Below are positions 28,669-31,074 of a stretch of DNA of 31,074 nt, in pieces; position 1 is the stretch's first letter, and every line of letters begins with the position of its first letter. Both the position numbers and the translations under genes were made by a program. Under the pieces are notes generated by a model. It was not told the origin of the DNA, did not search any database, and saw only the letters and a list, made by a program, of their open reading frames with translations. This DNA is from PNAI01 sp964575715 (lineage in GTDB: Bacteria > Pseudomonadota > Alphaproteobacteria > Rhizobiales > Xanthobacteraceae). The stretch covers positions 1 through 31,074 of the forward strand of contig CAZNSG010000365.1 in assembly GCA_964575715.1 (NCBI GenBank), written 5' to 3'.

Positions 28669-31074
28669 ATGAACGATGTCTCGCATAAAAAGCTCCCCCG
28701 CACCGACGCGCGCGTGATCGCGATCCGCGGCGCGCGCGAGCACAACTTAAAGAACATCGATGTGGAGATCCCGCGCGACCGGCTCGTCGTGTTCACCGGA
28801 CTCTCGGGCTCGGGCAAATCATCGCTCGCCTTCGATACGATCTATGCCGAGGGCCAGCGCCGCTATGTGGAGTCGCTCTCGGCCTATGCGCGGCAATTTC
28901 TCGAAATGATGCAGAAGCCGGATGTCGATCAGATCGACGGGTTGTCGCCGGCCATTTCCATCGAGCAGAAGACTACTTCGCGCAACCCGCGCTCGACTGT
29001 GGGAACTGTCACCGAAATCTACGACTACATGCGGCTATTGTGGGCGCGCATCGGCGTGCCCTATTCGCCCGCAACCGGACTGCCGATCGAAAGCCAGACC
29101 ATCTCGCAAATGGTCGACCGCGTGCTGGCAATCCCTGAGGGCACGCGGATTTATCTGCTGGCGCCGGTGGCGCGCGGGCGCAAGGGCGAATACCGCAAGG
29201 AACTCGCCGAGTACATGAAGAAGGGCTACCAGCGTGTCAAAGTGGATGGCCAGTTCTATGAGATCGGCGAGGTGCCGGCGCTCGACAAGAAGTTCAACCA
29301 CGATATCGACGTGGTGGTGGACCGCTTGGTGGTGCGGCCGGATATTGCCGCGCGGCTGGCGGATTCGCTGGAGCAGGCGCTCAAGCTGGCGGAGGGTTTG
29401 GCAGTGGTGGAGATGGCGGATTCTCCACCGTCATCACCGGGCCACCGCGAAGCGGCGAGTCCCGGTGATCCACGTCTTTTTTTCCAAGAAAAAGGAAGAC
29501 GTGGATGGCCGGGACAAGCCCGGCCATGACGATAAAAAGAAAGTAGTCGCGAAAATTCACGACAAAAGCGGCCCTGAGCGCATCGTGTTCTCGGAAAAAT
29601 TCGCCTGTCCGGTTTCCGGTTTTACCATTTCGGAGATCGAGCCGCGGCTGTTCTCGTTCAACAACCCGTTCGGCGCGTGCCCGCAATGCGGCGGGCTTGG
29701 CGTCGAGCAGAAGATCGACGCCGATCTGGTGATCCCGGACAAGGAGCGCACTTTGCGTGCGGGCGCGATCGCGCCGTGGTCGAAGTCATCATCGCCTTAT
29801 TACACGCAGACACTGTCGGCGCTGGGCAAGCATTGCCGCTTCACGCTCGATGCCAAGTGGAAGGATTTGCCGAAAAAGACGCAAGATCTGATCCTCCATG
29901 GCTCGGGTGAGGACACCATCAAGTTCACCTATGACGACGGATTGCGCGCCTACGAGACGAAAAAACCGTTCGAGGGCGTGATCACCAATCTGGAACGGCG
30001 CTGGCGCGAGACCGAGAGCGAATGGGCGCGCGAGGAAATCGCCAAATATTTCACCGATATTCCGTGCGCCGCCTGCAAGGGCCACCGGCTCAAGCCCGAA
30101 GCGCTGTGTGTAAAAATCGCCGGTCAGCACATCAGCGAAGTAGCGGAGCTGTCGGTCAAGCGCGCGGGCGAATGGTTCACGGAACTGCCCAAGCAGCTCA
30201 ACAAGAAGCACAACGAGATCGCCGTGCGGGTGCTCAAGGAAATCCGCGACCGGCTGAAATTTCTGGTGGATGTGGGGCTGGAATATCTCACGCTGGCGCG
30301 CGCCTCGGGCACGCTGTCGGGCGGCGAGAGCCAGCGCATCCGGCTCGCCTCGCAAATCGGCTCGGGGCTCACTGGCGTGCTCTATGTGCTGGACGAGCCG
30401 TCGATCGGGCTGCACCAGCGCGACAATGCGCGGCTGCTGGAGACGCTTAAACGGCTGCGCGATCTCGGCAATACCGTGATCGTGGTCGAGCACGACGAGG
30501 ACGCCATCCGCAGCGCCGATTATGTGCTCGACATCGGCCCGGGCGCCGGCATTCACGGCGGCGAGATCGTGGCGCAGGGCGCAGTCGCCGATCTGATTGC
30601 GGAGCCGAAATCGCTCACCGGAAAATATCTCGCGGGCGCGCTGGTGGTTCCCACACCGGAGCGCCGGCCGAAAAATTCACGCCGCGTGCTCACCCTGCAA
30701 GGTGCGCGCGGCAACAATCTCAAAAACATCACGGCGGAAATCCCGCTCGGCCTGTTCACCTGCGTCACCGGCGTCTCCGGCGGCGGCAAGTCGACGCTGC
30801 TGGTCGACACGCTGTACAAGGCGATCGCGCGGCGGCTCAACGGCGCGTCGGAGGCCCCTGCCCCGCACGACCGCATCGAGGGGCTGGAACACCTCGACAA
30901 GGTGATCGACATCGATCAATCGCCGATCGGGCGCACGCCGCGCTCGAACCCGGCCACCTACACCGGCGCGTTCACGCCGATCCGCGAATGGTTCGCCGGC
31001 CTGCCCGAAGCCAAAGTGCGCGATTACGAGCCCGGGCGCTTTTCTTTCAACGTCAAGGGCGGGCGCTGCGAGGC
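28669..31074 (+). CDS. uvrA: Excinuclease ABC subunit A, with repeat insertion and frameshift (runs off window)
   Basis: UvrA finds DNA damage in nucleotide excision repair and loads UvrB. About 800 residues lie in the window of some 980 expected. The first frame (28669-29529) has Walker A VFTGLSGSGKSSLAF and LSPAISIEQKTTSRNPRSTV, then AEGLAVVEMADS near residue 250, where it meets an inserted repeat and stops. The other frame continues from about 29530 with KSGPERIVFSEKFACPVSGF, GACPQCGGLGVEQK, the signature LSGGESQRIRLASQIGSGLT with YVLDEPSIGLHQRD, and a second Walker A GVSGGGKSTLLVDTLYKA. Removing one T from the T7 run at 29477-29483 joins both parts in frame. The first CxxC of the zinc module is CPVS, so one ligand is changed. 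An SOS box lies upstream. Confidence 0.85.
29430..29528. repeat. Triple-hairpin dispersed repeat inserted in uvrA
   Basis: Three hairpins follow each other. The first pairs ATCACCGGG (29433-29441) with CCCGGTGAT (29461-29469), with an inner CCGC-GAA-GCGG. The second pairs CCACGTCTT (29470-29478) with AAGACGTGG (29496-29504). The third pairs ATGGCCGGG (29505-29513) with CCCGGCCAT (29519-29527). The last part codes VDGRDKPGHD, a peptide often seen where this repeat class is translated in Rhizobiales. It interrupts the region between the UvrB-binding domain and the first zinc module. Confidence 0.8.

Overview
The window reads as a chromosomal segment of an alphaproteobacterium of the order Hyphomicrobiales, closest in flavour to the Bradyrhizobium/Rhodopseudomonas/Pseudolabrys group. 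The evidence is the gene set and order (tgt-queA, two cyclophilins, coaD, gyrA, ssb, uvrA), the alphaproteobacterial SOS boxes of the form GTTC-N7-GTTC, an orphan tripartite-transporter binding protein, and several dispersed palindromic repeats typical of these genomes. The assignment is by eye.

Bases 1 to about 6941 are the right-hand part of an integrative element inserted in the 3' end of a tRNA-Lys(UUU) gene. A perfect 3' half of that tRNA lies at 6892-6941. Next to it, on the minus strand, are a P4-type tyrosine integrase, an unknown 190-residue protein, two tandem AlpA-like helix-turn-helix proteins and an SF3-like helicase. The last three are joined by ATGA overlaps. Downstream of the helicase, two opposed arrays of GGGAAG flank an AT-rich patch, a candidate replication origin. 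Further left are two unknown genes, a TPR gene broken by an IS end and a frameshift, and the start of an IS5-family transposase that leaves the window.

From 7.1 to 12.7 kb is native chromosome: a soluble globin-type chemotaxis receptor that seems to lack the heme histidine, small membrane, zinc-ribbon and secreted proteins, a CHRD gene with an internal deletion, and a TctC/Bug-type solute-binding protein. From 12.7 to 15.4 kb is a two-subunit molybdenum hydroxylase (large Moco subunit and 2Fe-2S subunit). From 15.5 to 19.9 kb, all on the minus strand, is a housekeeping block: coaD, a secreted cyclophilin, a cytoplasmic cyclophilin, queA and tgt. The last two make queuosine and overlap by ATGA; this Tgt lacks its three zinc-binding cysteines. 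From 20 to 26.5 kb are a small secreted protein, an ankyrin protein, gyrA, two membrane proteins, and a pair of secreted proteins, one built of exact 17-residue repeats.

The right end holds ssb, an outer-membrane beta-barrel gene and uvrA, with an SOS box upstream of ssb and another upstream of uvrA. The uvrA gene carries an insertion of three consecutive hairpins of a dispersed repeat and a one-base frameshift at a T7 run within it. It runs off the window. The most interesting points are the uvrA insertion, the putative origin and compact helicase module of the integrated element, the zinc-ligand-free Tgt and the 17-residue repeat protein.
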